Positions 33,512 to 41,966 of a stretch of 59,867 bases of DNA are shown piece after piece (position 1 is the first letter of the stretch; each line of letters starts with the position of its first letter). The position numbers and the translations under genes are program-made. The notes beneath the pieces are model-generated. The model saw nothing but the letters and a program-made list of their open reading frames with translations, made no database searches and was not told where the DNA came from. The DNA is from Bradyrhizobium sp. Ec3.3. GTDB lineage: Bacteria > Pseudomonadota > Alphaproteobacteria > Rhizobiales > Xanthobacteraceae. The stretch is taken from the NCBI RefSeq assembly GCF_000472925.1, contig NZ_AXAS01000052.1, positions 1-59,867 on the forward strand, in the 5' to 3' direction.

Positions 33512-35290
33512 TTACCCCAGCAGCACCGCGTCCGCCGCTGCGACCGACTCCGCGCTCTCCGTCACGGTGCGCTCCAGCGAGGTGGCCTGCACGGTGATGT
33601 TCTCTGCGAAGAAGCGGGCGAGCGAGACGTAGCGGGGCGCATCGAGGTTGCCGTCGCTCTTGGCCGCGAGCGCCTCGCTTGCCAGCATGCAGCCGCCGAG
33701 CGTCGCACCGAACTGCTGGAGATAGGGTGTGGCGCCGGCGAGTGCGTCGTTCGGCGCCTCAGCCAGCCGCTCCAGGAGCCACTTGCTGGTGCGCTTGAGC
33801 GCGTCCAGCGCCTCGCGCAATTTGACGCCGGTGGTGCCGAAGGCGGGATCGTTGGAGGCCTCGACCTGCTTGATGATGCCGGAGAGCTCGCCGAGCAGCC
33901 CCCAGACTGCGGTGCCGCCGTTGGCCGCCAGCTTGCGCGTAACGAGGTCGATCGCCTGGATGCCGTTGGTGCCTTCATAGATCGCGGTGATGCGGGCGTC
34001 ACGGTAGTGCTGGGCCGCGCCGGTCTCCTCGATGAAACCCATGCCGCCATGCACCTGGACGCCGAGATAGGCGACCTCGTTGCCGACATCGGTCGAATAG
34101 GCCTTTGCGATCGGCGTCAGCAGCGCCGCGCGCGCCGCGGCCTCGACCCGCACGCCGGGATCCCTGGCGCGCGTCGAGACGTCGATTGCGACTGCCGTCG
34201 CATAGCAGATGGTGCGCGCGGCCGCGGTCTGTGCGCGCATCCGCATCAGCATGCGCTTGACGTCGGGATGCACGATGATGGCATCGGAGCCGTCGCCCTT
34301 CTTGCCGAGGGCGCGACCCTGCTTGCGTTCCTGCGCGTAAGCCAGCGCCTGCTGATAGGCGCGGTCGGCGACGCCGACGCCTTCGAGGCCGACGCCGAGG
34401 CGGGCCTGGTTCATCATCGTGAACATGCAGCGCATGCCCTGGTTCTCTTCGCCGATCAGAAAGCCGATCGCGCCGCCATGATCGCCCATGGTCATGGTGC
34501 AGGTGGGGGAGGCGTGCATTCCGAGCTTGTGCTCGACGCCGCTGGCATAGATGTCGTTGCGCGCGCCGAGCGAGCCGTCGACGTTGACCATGAATTTGGG
34601 AACAAGGAACAGAGAAATTCCCTTGGTGCCGGCGGGTGCATCAGGCAGGCGCGCGAGCACGAAATGCACGATGTTGTCGGTCATGTCGTGCTCGCCATAG
34701 GTGATGAAGATCTTCGTCCCCTTGATGCGATAGGTGCCGTCGGCCTGCCGCTCGGCACGGGTGCGCAGCGCGCCGACGTCGGAGCCGGCCTGCGGCTCGG
34801 TGAGCTGCATCGTGCCGGTCCATTCGCCGGTGACGAGTTTTTCGAGATAGATCTGCTTCAGCTCGTCGCTGCCATGCGCCTCCAGCGCCTCGATCGCGGA
34901 GGCCGTCAGCAGCGGGCAGAGGCCGAAGGCGACGTTGGAGGCGCTCCAGATCTCGGTGCAGGCCGCGTTGATCGCGAGCGGCAGGCCCTGGCCGCCGAAC
35001 CCCTCCGGCCCCGACACCGCGTTCCAGCCGCCGTCCGTCCAGCGCTTATAGGCATCCGGCCAGCCGGGCGCGGTCGTGACCTTGCCATCATCGAGCTTGA
35101 TGCCGTTCTCGTCGCCGACTCGGTTGAGCGGCGCAAGAACGTCGGTCGCGAACTTGCCGGCTTCCTCCAGCACGGCAGCTGCGATATCGGCGTCGAAATC
35201 GCCGTAATGGCCGGCCTCCACGGCGGCCTTGAGGCCCGCGCCGTGATTGAGCGAAAGCAGCATGTCGTTGATCGGCGCGCGGTAGGTCAT
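33512..35290 (-). CDS. Acyl-CoA dehydrogenase with C-terminal extension
   Basis: This 592-residue flavoprotein has TEPQAGSDVGALRTRA for FAD and substrate binding, GTKIFITYGEHDMTDNI, and the active-site region VHGGMGFIEETGAAQHYRDARITAIYEGTNGIQ with the catalytic glutamate. The length, about 200 residues above the short-chain type, comes from an additional C-terminal domain typical of the long acyl-CoA dehydrogenases (DmdC/FadE-like). The start at 35290 (MTYRAPINDM) is family-like. Confidence 0.95.
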   Translation of the reverse strand: MTYRAPINDMLLSLNHGAGLKAAVEAGHYGDFDADIAAAVLEEAGKFATDVLAPLNRVGDENGIKLDDGKVTTAPGWPDAYKRWTDGGWNAVSGPEGFGGQGLPLAINAACTEIWSASNVAFGLCPLLTASAIEALEAHGSDELKQIYLEKLVTGEWTGTMQLTEPQAGSDVGALRTRAERQADGTYRIKGTKIFITYGEHDMTDNIVHFVLARLPDAPAGTKGISLFLVPKFMVNVDGSLGARNDIYASGVEHKLGMHASPTCTMTMGDHGGAIGFLIGEENQGMRCMFTMMNQARLGVGLEGVGVADRAYQQALAYAQERKQGRALGKKGDGSDAIIVHPDVKRMLMRMRAQTAAARTICYATAVAIDVSTRARDPGVRVEAAARAALLTPIAKAYSTDVGNEVAYLGVQVHGGMGFIEETGAAQHYRDARITAIYEGTNGIQAIDLVTRKLAANGGTAVWGLLGELSGIIKQVEASNDPAFGTTGVKLREALDALKRTSKWLLERLAEAPNDALAGATPYLQQFGATLGGCMLASEALAAKSDGNLDAPRYVSLARFFAENITVQATSLERTVTESAESVAAADAVLLG

Positions 35291-35551
35291 GGCGTACTCC
35301 CGGAAACCTCGTTGGCGCCGTATTCCCACGAAACCGCCGGGGTCTCAATGGCCGGGAGGGCCAAGTTTCGTGACTGGCAAGCCAGGCCGGGCGCGGGCAG
35401 GGCGCCCATAATAAAGAGTGGCGCAAACGCCCCCGCCGCCGGCCAATTTGCGCGCGGAGGCGGTTGAAATGGCCGGCTACTCTCTGTAGACCGGCGGGAC
35501 CCGAAGGGAATCCGCGGTAGCCTGTTCTGGCGCCGTTCCCGAAGGCGGTTT

Positions 35552-35626
35552 TGGGGCGTAGCCAAGCGGTAAGGCAGCGGATTTTGATTCCGCCATTCGG
35601 AGGTTCGATCCCTCCCGCCCCAGCCA
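35552..35626 (+). tRNA. tRNA-Gln (anticodon TTG)
   Basis: Acceptor arms TGGGGCG/CGCCCCA pair fully. The D-arm is GCC..GGT..GGC, the anticodon stem GCGGA/TCCGC encloses TTTTGAT with anticodon TTG, and the T-arm GGAGG/CCTCC encloses TTCGATC. CCA at 35624-35626 is encoded. Confidence 0.97.
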
Positions 35627-36078
35627 GCACTTAAGCCGCTGAGTTCGCTATGTAAGCAGCTCCATTCCCGCCAAGTTTTTCTGACGCGTTTGGAAATGCA
35701 GCTTCCAATGCTCAGGTCCAGAGTCGAACTAAACGGCGTCGTCCATTGCATCGACCATCTTGGCTTAGCTCCGTGGCTTTCAGCCCAACATATACCGCGG
35801 ACGCTACTCGAGCAGGTCTGTTACTCCCTCATCGTAAAATTGCGTATTACGGCGAACAAATCGGACAGGCAGTCAAGATGATGCACTTTTGAGCAATTGG
35901 CGCGTGCTGCAGTTCGCCAAACGCTCGGTGGTTCGAGTCGGTCCCCGCTACCACGGACCACGATTTTCTGCGCCAATCTACGATTTTGGCGACTGAGTTC
36001 GCCGGATGATAGCAGGCATGCTAGCTTACGCGCTTGGTTGAGATGGTAACGCCGCTGGAGAGAGAATTAGCCTTGTGT
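35627..36078. other. Region after tRNA-Gln with a tRNA T-arm-like remnant
   Basis: The region holds no supportable gene. At 35931-35947 there is GTTCGAGTCGGTCCCCG followed by CTACCAC, which looks like the T-loop and 3' end of a tRNA that is otherwise missing. A near-identical 17-mer occurs at 46915. The base composition is lower in GC than the preceding genes. Confidence 0.6.
35931..35947 (+). repeat. tRNA T-arm-like direct repeat, left copy
   Basis: GTTCGAGTCGGTCCCCG differs at one base from the right copy at 46915-46931. The flanking bases extend the similarity to a tRNA 3' end. Together they bracket about 11 kb of catabolic genes, so they may be decayed attachment sites. Chance similarity of T-loops is possible. 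Confidence 0.45.
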
Positions 36079-36858
36079 TCAGAGCTGCAGTTTTGAAATC
36101 GGACCTTTGATCGATACCTCCTTGAGGCCGCGGCTGGCGAGAGCGCGGAAATCGGAAACCTCATTGAGCGATACGGCCGCGCCGAGACCGTGGAGCAGCT
36201 TGACGCGAATGAGGTCGGCGCCCTTCGCGTCGCCGAACCAAACGATGGGCGTGCGTCGATGGTCACGGCCCGCAGTTCGACATTGCTGAATTCAAGATTC
36301 TTCGCGTGAGGTATGTAGAAGTGCTGCGCCGGCAAGGAGCCAAACAGAGCGGGCTCAGGACAGTCGCTCGGTTGCTCGGAGGGTTGGAGCGCGGCCATCT
36401 CAGCCGTACCTGATCTTGATGTCTTCGACCGCATGTCCTGGAACGCCGCTAATGATCGATGGCATATCGTTCAGGAGCGCGTTGCAGGTGACATTGCTGA
36501 TCAGAACGCGCTTGAGTGTGCCAATCGCAATGCCGGTGGGGCCGCGCGGACGTGATCCGAGACGCACGAATAGCGGCGCGTTGCGGATGTCGCGCATACT
36601 GACCCCTGTCACGGTGATGTCCTCCATGATTCCGCCATCGACTGTCTCGAGCGCAAGGCCGCGACAGCTTTCAAAGACGCAGTTTGAAATGGCGATGTTC
36701 CGGAATCCGCCGTTCGATTCGGTCCCGCACTTGATGCGACCGGTGCGCTGCCAACCGAGATCCTCGAAAGTCTCCGGAAAGCGCTTGAAGCTGCCGTCGA
36801 TGAGAGAGCCGACCTGGTAGCCGCCTGTTTCGATCGCGCGGAATGAGGCCAACCGCAA
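36079..36858 (-). pseudogene. Decayed glycoside hydrolase family 28 (polygalacturonase-like) gene
   Basis: In three frames the minus strand gives consecutive parts of a GH28 right-handed beta-helix: GTESNGGFRNIAISNCVFES and RGLALETVDGGIMEDITVTG, then SIISGVPGHAVEDIKIRYG ending at a stop; then AAEMAAL-like and ALFGSLPAQHFYIPHAKNLEFSNVELR; then a third frame with DLIRVKLLHGLGAAVSLNEV up to a stop at 36079. A deletion near 36410 and a shift near 36240 break the gene. The N-terminal catalytic half is absent or not recognisable. It is a pectinase-like relic. Confidence 0.75.
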
Positions 36859-37168
36859 TCGCTACGACGCCGATCACGCGACCCTGAAAGGGCTCTACGC
36901 GAACAACGGAACCGCGATGCGACGAGTCCACGGCGAGCCTAGTCTGATTGTTGCCCAGCGGTCTTGGTAACGACATCCAATCTTACGTGCCTTGCGGCTT
37001 CGCATCGAAGCGCGACACCACGAGAAGTCGAGAACTGTGTTGCGCCGAGGATATCCGGGCCCGTCGGAGGCTTCGCAATCCGATCCTCGATCGCAGCGAG
37101 GAACTCGTCGAGAGGCTCAAGAACAGACGCCTGGGAGAGGCCGGCAATTTATCGAGGCATTCGGCCGG
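36859..37168. other. Region without supportable genes next to the GH28 relic
   Basis: Frames are short and lack conserved motifs. A minus-strand frame continues from the GH28 relic but does not resemble the missing N-terminal part. It probably represents rearranged sequence. Confidence 0.5.
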
Positions 37169-38041
37169 CTAGTGTCTGGGATTTAAAGCACTGTTCAGAC
37201 CATCACCGATCAGGTTGAAGCCGATTACGAGAGCGATGATTGCGAGGCCGGGCCAGAATGCCATCCATGGCGCCTCGCTGAGAAACTGCCTCGCCACATC
37301 GAGCATGGCACCCCAGGAGGGAAGCGGAGGAAGTTGACCAAGACCAAGGAAAGCAAGACTCGCTTCGGCCAGAACTGCAATGGCCATCGTGAGTGTCGCC
37401 TGCACGATCGTCGGCGCGAGAACATTTGGTAGCACTTGCCCTGCCAAGATGGCGAAATGACCAAGCCCTTGGGAACGGGCCGCCGCGATGTAATCCTCCG
37501 TTCGGACAACCAGTGTCTCGGCACGCGCAACGCGCACAAATACCGGAACGGCGGAAATGCCGATTGCGATCATCGCATTCTCAAGGCTGGGACCGAGGAA
37601 CGCGGCCAGTGCAATCGCAAGAACGAGAAAGGGGCAGGCGAGCAGAGCGTCTGCGAGGCGCGATATCACCATGTCGACGATGCCGCCAAAATAGCCGGCG
37701 ATGAGACCCAGGGGAAGGCCGATCAAGACTGCGACAGTGACGGAGATCATGCCGGCGGCAAGCGAGGCTTGTGTGCCAAAGACGACGCGGGAGAGTACGT
37801 CTCGACCGAGATCATCCGTACCAAACCAATGGATTGCGTTGGGCGCGGCACGAATGGCCATCCAATCCGGTGCGTTTGGATCGTAGGGGGCGAGCCATGA
37901 TGCGAACACAGCGAGCACGGCGAAGAACAGAATGATCGCGCCGCCGATCACCGCAGAAGGCTCGTGGAGCAGCCGGCGCAGCTCTGAACGGCTACGTCGA
38001 CGGGCTGGAAGTGCAACCGGCTCCGCTTCAATCGTGCTCAT
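37169..38041 (-). CDS. Dipeptide/oligopeptide-type ABC transporter permease (DppC-like)
   Basis: This 290-residue permease has a short N-terminal hydrophobic segment (AVIGGAIILFFAVLAVFASWLAPYDP) and GTDDLGRDVLSRVVFGTQAS, a DppC hallmark. The EAA loop is VVRTEDYIAAARSQGLGHFAILAGQVLPNV. It overlaps the DppB gene by 4 bp. Together with the SBP on this strand and the double ATPase on the other strand it forms a complete importer. Confidence 0.93.
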   Translation of the reverse strand: MSTIEAEPVALPARRRSRSELRRLLHEPSAVIGGAIILFFAVLAVFASWLAPYDPNAPDWMAIRAAPNAIHWFGTDDLGRDVLSRVVFGTQASLAAGMISVTVAVLIGLPLGLIAGYFGGIVDMVISRLADALLACPFLVLAIALAAFLGPSLENAMIAIGISAVPVFVRVARAETLVVRTEDYIAAARSQGLGHFAILAGQVLPNVLAPTIVQATLTMAIAVLAEASLAFLGLGQLPPLPSWGAMLDVARQFLSEAPWMAFWPGLAIIALVIGFNLIGDGLNSALNPRH

Positions 38042-38979
38042 GATCGAAGCCTCGGGTTGAGCAGGGCATAAGCCACGTCGGCAATCAGGCTCATCAGCAG
38101 GAAGACAGCTGCAGTGCAGAGCACAACTGCCTGAACCACTGCATAGTCGCGACTGAACACGCCATCAACGACCATCTTGCCAAAACCAGGTATCGAAAAG
38201 ACTTGCTCCGTCAGTACCGCTCCGGCCAGGAGCTCTCCGAATTGCAACGTGCCCAGAGTCACTACCGGGATCAGCGCATTCGGCAGCGCATGGCGCAGCA
38301 CAATGGTGCCTTCGCGGACACCCTTGGCGCGGGCCGTACGCACATAATCCTGCTTCATGGCCTGGATCATCGCGCTGCGGACATGGCGCATCATGACCGC
38401 GGCGGTGCCCGTACCCAGCACTAAAGCAGGCATTAGCATCGCAAGTAGGTTTCGCCCTACGCTTTCAGACGGCGAGACGAAACCTCCCGCGGGCAGCCAG
38501 CCGAGGTTAACCGAGAACAAGAGGATGAGCATGATCCCGAGCCAGAAGTGTGGAATCGACAGGCCGGCCAGTCCGAATAGGCTCGCGCCGTAGTCGAGAA
38601 ATGTTCCTCGCCACAGCGCAGCGAAGATTCCGATGGGCAATCCGACAAGCAGAGCGACCAGCATCGAGAGGATCGCGAGCTCAATCGTCACCGGCAGTTT
38701 TTCCGCCAGCATCCTGCCGATCGGCAAGCGGGTGCGCACCGACGTGCCAAAATCACCCTGGATCACCGATTTCAGCCAGACGCCGTACTGCACCGGGATC
38801 GGATCATTGAAGCGATATTTCTGCCGAAGGTATTCCACGACTTCGGGATTGCGTTCTTCTCCGGCCAGCGCCAGCGCGGGATCGCCGGGCAGCAGCTTCT
38901 GCAGTCCGAACACCATCATCGACACCAGCAACAGGGTCGGTAACAAGACGGCGAGCCGGCGCAGAACCAGAGTCTTCAT
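38038..38979 (-). CDS. Dipeptide/oligopeptide-type ABC transporter permease (DppB-like)
   Basis: This 313-residue permease begins with RRLAVLLPTLLLVSMMVFGLQKLLPGDPALALAGEE, the DppB N-terminus, and has the EAA loop MKQDYVRTARAKGVREGTIVLRHALPNALIPVVT. It pairs with the downstream DppC. The substrate is set by the binding protein. Confidence 0.94.
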   Translation of the reverse strand: MKTLVLRRLAVLLPTLLLVSMMVFGLQKLLPGDPALALAGEERNPEVVEYLRQKYRFNDPIPVQYGVWLKSVIQGDFGTSVRTRLPIGRMLAEKLPVTIELAILSMLVALLVGLPIGIFAALWRGTFLDYGASLFGLAGLSIPHFWLGIMLILLFSVNLGWLPAGGFVSPSESVGRNLLAMLMPALVLGTGTAAVMMRHVRSAMIQAMKQDYVRTARAKGVREGTIVLRHALPNALIPVVTLGTLQFGELLAGAVLTEQVFSIPGFGKMVVDGVFSRDYAVVQAVVLCTAAVFLLMSLIADVAYALLNPRLRS

Positions 38980-39033
38980 CGAGGCAGACTGTTCCTCACT
39001 TGGTCGCGGTGCTGCATGTTGGAGGGGTTTGCA

Positions 39034-40545
39034 TCAATTCACGGGCCTTACACCGACCAGCCGCAGAAGACCGTCGGGGACCATGACGATGCCAGCGACC
39101 GATTTACGAGCTGCAAAGAACCAGTTTGGGTGATGGAGGGGGATCGACGATAGGTCGCTGAGATAGACATCCGTCGCCTTGACGTAGAGCGCCTTGCGTT
39201 TGGCGTCGTCGGCCTCCGCTCGGGCTTGATTCAGGATCGCATCGAGATCCTTGTTGCAGTACTTGTTGACGTTCTGGGAACCTGCGCAACTGAAAAAGGC
39301 GACCAGGGTTGGGTCCGGATCCGCGCGGCCGCTCCAGTTGCCGATATAAGCTTCAAAATTGCCGTTCATGTAGCGCTCGATTGCCGTCGCGGTCTCCATC
39401 GGTAACAGCTTGACGTCGAAACCCGCTTCGGCCGCCATCGACTGAATGATTTGCGCAACCCGGGAATCTCCGGCCGTGTTCTCGAACTGGATTTCGATCG
39501 GTACGCGGGTCATCCCCGCGGCGGCGATCAGCGCCTTCGCCTTCGCTATGTCGCGAGTAGGGGCCTTGTGCGCGCTGTCGTAGAAGGGAGAGGACGGCGG
39601 GATCATCTGGTTGTCCGCCAGGAATTCGCCGTTGAAGGCGACGCGATTGATGACGTTGCGGTCGATTGACAGCTCAAAGGCTTGGCGCAATGTCGAGTTC
39701 TTGCCGAGCGGCGTATCAGCCTTCGTACCTGCACCGACGTTGAACATCAGATGCGAAACAGCAAGTCCCTGGCCGGAATGCAGAACGAGATTCGCGTCGT
39801 CGCGCACGGTCTTGAGGTCGGTCGGCGCGATTCGCTCGGCGAGGTCGAGATCACCGGCCCGCAACCGTGACAATCGTACCGTTGAATCAGGCACGTAGGA
39901 GTAGACGACCTCATCATAGCCGATCTGTCCGGCATTCCAGTAACCAGGATATTTCTTGACGCGAATGAGATCGCGCGACTTCCGCTCGACGAATTGATAC
40001 GGACCGGCACAGACCGGGGCGGCGGCAAACTCGCCGGCTTTTTCTGTGGCGGCCTTGGGCGACACCATCATGCCGGCGCGATCGCTGAGATTGGCAAGCA
40101 GGGGAACGAATGGCTCGGATAAGTTCAACTTCACCTTGTCCGCCGCGAGCGCTTCAACGTCTTGAATCGGCGCAAGCTCGGCCTTGCGCTTGGAATCCGG
40201 CATCGTCTTCATGCGCTCGATGTTGAATTTGACCGCCGCTGCGTCGAACGAGGTGCCATCGTGGAAGGTGACGTTCTTGCGCAGTGTGAAGGTGATTGAC
40301 TTGCCGTCCGCAGACCAGTCCCAAGCCTCCGCCAGTTGCGGCACGATCTTGAGGTCAGGCGAGATATCGACGAGTTTGTCGCATAGGGCCGCGAATACGA
40401 AGCGTCCGGCGTAAGTGCCGCTGAGCGCGGGGTCGAGTGCATCGGGATCGTCCTGAATGCCGACCCGCAGCGTCGCGGCATCAGCCGAGGCCAGGCCAGA
40501 TGCAATCGTGAGAAATGCCGCCAGCGCCAATCCGATCCGATTCAT
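39034..40545 (-). CDS. ABC transporter substrate-binding protein, family 5
   Basis: This 503-residue periplasmic binding protein has a signal peptide (ALAAFLTIASGLASADA) and the family 5 body: IQDDPDALDPALSGTYAGRFVFAALCDKLV, ITFTLRKNVTFHDGTSFDAAAVKFN and the C-terminal lobe LSSIPLHHPNWFFAARK. It binds peptides, glutathione-like or opine-type compounds. It is the first gene of the minus-strand half of the locus, divergent from the ROK regulator. Confidence 0.93.
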   Translation of the reverse strand: MNRIGLALAAFLTIASGLASADAATLRVGIQDDPDALDPALSGTYAGRFVFAALCDKLVDISPDLKIVPQLAEAWDWSADGKSITFTLRKNVTFHDGTSFDAAAVKFNIERMKTMPDSKRKAELAPIQDVEALAADKVKLNLSEPFVPLLANLSDRAGMMVSPKAATEKAGEFAAAPVCAGPYQFVERKSRDLIRVKKYPGYWNAGQIGYDEVVYSYVPDSTVRLSRLRAGDLDLAERIAPTDLKTVRDDANLVLHSGQGLAVSHLMFNVGAGTKADTPLGKNSTLRQAFELSIDRNVINRVAFNGEFLADNQMIPPSSPFYDSAHKAPTRDIAKAKALIAAAGMTRVPIEIQFENTAGDSRVAQIIQSMAAEAGFDVKLLPMETATAIERYMNGNFEAYIGNWSGRADPDPTLVAFFSCAGSQNVNKYCNKDLDAILNQARAEADDAKRKALYVKATDVYLSDLSSIPLHHPNWFFAARKSVAGIVMVPDGLLRLVGVRPVN

Positions 40546-40698
40546 TACGGCGATCCTTTCGTCCCTAGGCTTGCTCCCGGCGGCAAGACAAGCATGAGCG
40601 GGTCAATTTGTAAATATCGCGAACAAATACGGTTGGTGACCCTCAACAAGCCTGTGAATTTCAGCGAAAATGTGCCAGAATAACTCATAGACGCCCTC

Positions 40699-40734
40699 TT
40701 GACGGGACCACGTATGGCACTTTAGTTCTACTAA
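40699..40734 (+). promoter_or_regulatory. Candidate promoter and operator for the ROK gene
   Basis: TTGACG at 40699-40704 is followed after 17 bp by TTAGTT at 40722. The -10 overlaps a small perfect dyad, TTAGT-TCT-ACTAA (40722-40734). The surrounding intergenic stretch is AT-richer than average. A site for the ROK regulator, possibly controlling both divergent operons, is a reasonable inference. Confidence 0.4.
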
Positions 40735-40757
40735 TTGACTAATTGGACGCGCGCTTC

Positions 40758-41966
40758 ATGCAAGATGTTCCGTCTTCTCCCATTGCGCGGCAACAGTCCG
40801 TGCGTCTTGTAGTTCAGCGTTTGCTGCGTGATCGCTCGGTCTCGCGTGCTGAAATCGCGCGCGGCACGGGCCTGTCCAAGCAGACCATCTCGGAAGTGAT
40901 GCGCGAGCTCGAACGCGAAGGTTGGGTGCACGAGGACGGGCAAATCCAGGGCAGCGTTGGGAGGAGCGCGGTGACTTACGCGCTTCGGGGAGATGCCGCC
41001 TTTGTGCTGGGCATCGACCTCGGTGGTACGAAATTGCATGTCGCACTTGCCGACCTGCACGGTGAGATCGTTGCCGAGAGCATAGAACCGACGTCCAACG
41101 ACGGTGGCCATGCTGTTGTCGCTCAGATCGTGCGAATGAAGGATGCGCTGCTTCAGCAGGCGGGTGTACCGGCACAGCGTTTGCGCGGCGGCGTGATGGG
41201 AAGTCCGGGCATGGTTGATCCAGTGTCAGGCAGCATTGTCATAGCGCCCAACATTCCCGGCCTGGACAGCTTGGACGTGAGAGCCGCATTGCGCGAGCAA
41301 CTCGGCATCGAGGTTGTCATCGAGAACGACGTCAATCTTGCCGCGATCGGGGAGCATTGGCGCGGCAGCAGTCGGAAGGTTCGCAGCTTTGCCTTTATCG
41401 CTGTCGGTACATGTATCGGCATGGGCATCTTTTCGGATGGCTATCTCGTGCGCGGCGCACGTGGCGCGGCCGGCGAAATCGCCTACCTACCACTCGGTGG
41501 TGATCCTTACGACGCACGTGGTCTGCGGTTGGGTACGCTGGAAACCGCCGTCGGCAGCGCCGGCATTGTCGAGCGTTATGTTGGACTCGGCGGCTCGCTC
41601 GGCAGCACGGTGCGCGATATCTTCGAGCGGCTCGACACCGAGGAAGCCGCCCGTATCACGGTCGACGAGATCGGCCGCATCCTGACGAGCGCCATCCTTG
41701 CCGTGCAGAGCGTGCTCGATTCAGAAATCATCATCGTGGGCGGCAGTATTGGCGCCCGGCCCGAGTTGAAGCGCCGCATCGACGAATACCTCGGACGCTG
41801 TATGCGCCAGCCGGTTCGTATCGAGCTGAGTGCGCTCGGTAGTCGCGCCACACTGATCGGCGCGATCGGCAGCGCGATCGACCTTGTGCACCGCTCTCTG
41901 TTCGGCATCGGCAGGGATGCTGGCCCGCTGACCTTGCCCTTCGCGGCAGAAGAAGTCGCCGCATGA
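40758..41966 (+). CDS. ROK family transcriptional regulator (NagC/XylR-like)
   Basis: This protein of about 402 residues starts at ATG 40758. The N-terminal winged helix is VQRLLRDRSVSRAEIARGTGLSKQTISEVMREL. The sugar-kinase-like part has the ATP motif GIDLGGTKLHVAL, the catalytic-type END in IENDVNLAAIGEHW and a C-terminal GGSIG. The usual zinc motif CxCGxxGCxE is absent: the region reads GGDPYDARGLRLGTLETA. It probably represses the divergent ABC genes and its own operon in response to a ligand. It overlaps the next gene by 4 bp. Confidence 0.9.
   Translation: MQDVPSSPIARQQSVRLVVQRLLRDRSVSRAEIARGTGLSKQTISEVMRELEREGWVHEDGQIQGSVGRSAVTYALRGDAAFVLGIDLGGTKLHVALADLHGEIVAESIEPTSNDGGHAVVAQIVRMKDALLQQAGVPAQRLRGGVMGSPGMVDPVSGSIVIAPNIPGLDSLDVRAALREQLGIEVVIENDVNLAAIGEHWRGSSRKVRSFAFIAVGTCIGMGIFSDGYLVRGARGAAGEIAYLPLGGDPYDARGLRLGTLETAVGSAGIVERYVGLGGSLGSTVRDIFERLDTEEAARITVDEIGRILTSAILAVQSVLDSEIIIVGGSIGARPELKRRIDEYLGRCMRQPVRIELSALGSRATLIGAIGSAIDLVHRSLFGIGRDAGPLTLPFAAEEVAA

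Noticed and set aside
33368..35467. 699-residue plus-strand open frame opposite the acyl-CoA dehydrogenase
   Set aside because: Same strand-shadow effect; composition is Arg/Ala/Gly-rich and without domains.
35920..35960. A complete second tRNA after tRNA-Gln
   Set aside because: Only a T-arm and 3' end are present; no acceptor, D- or anticodon arm can be folded.
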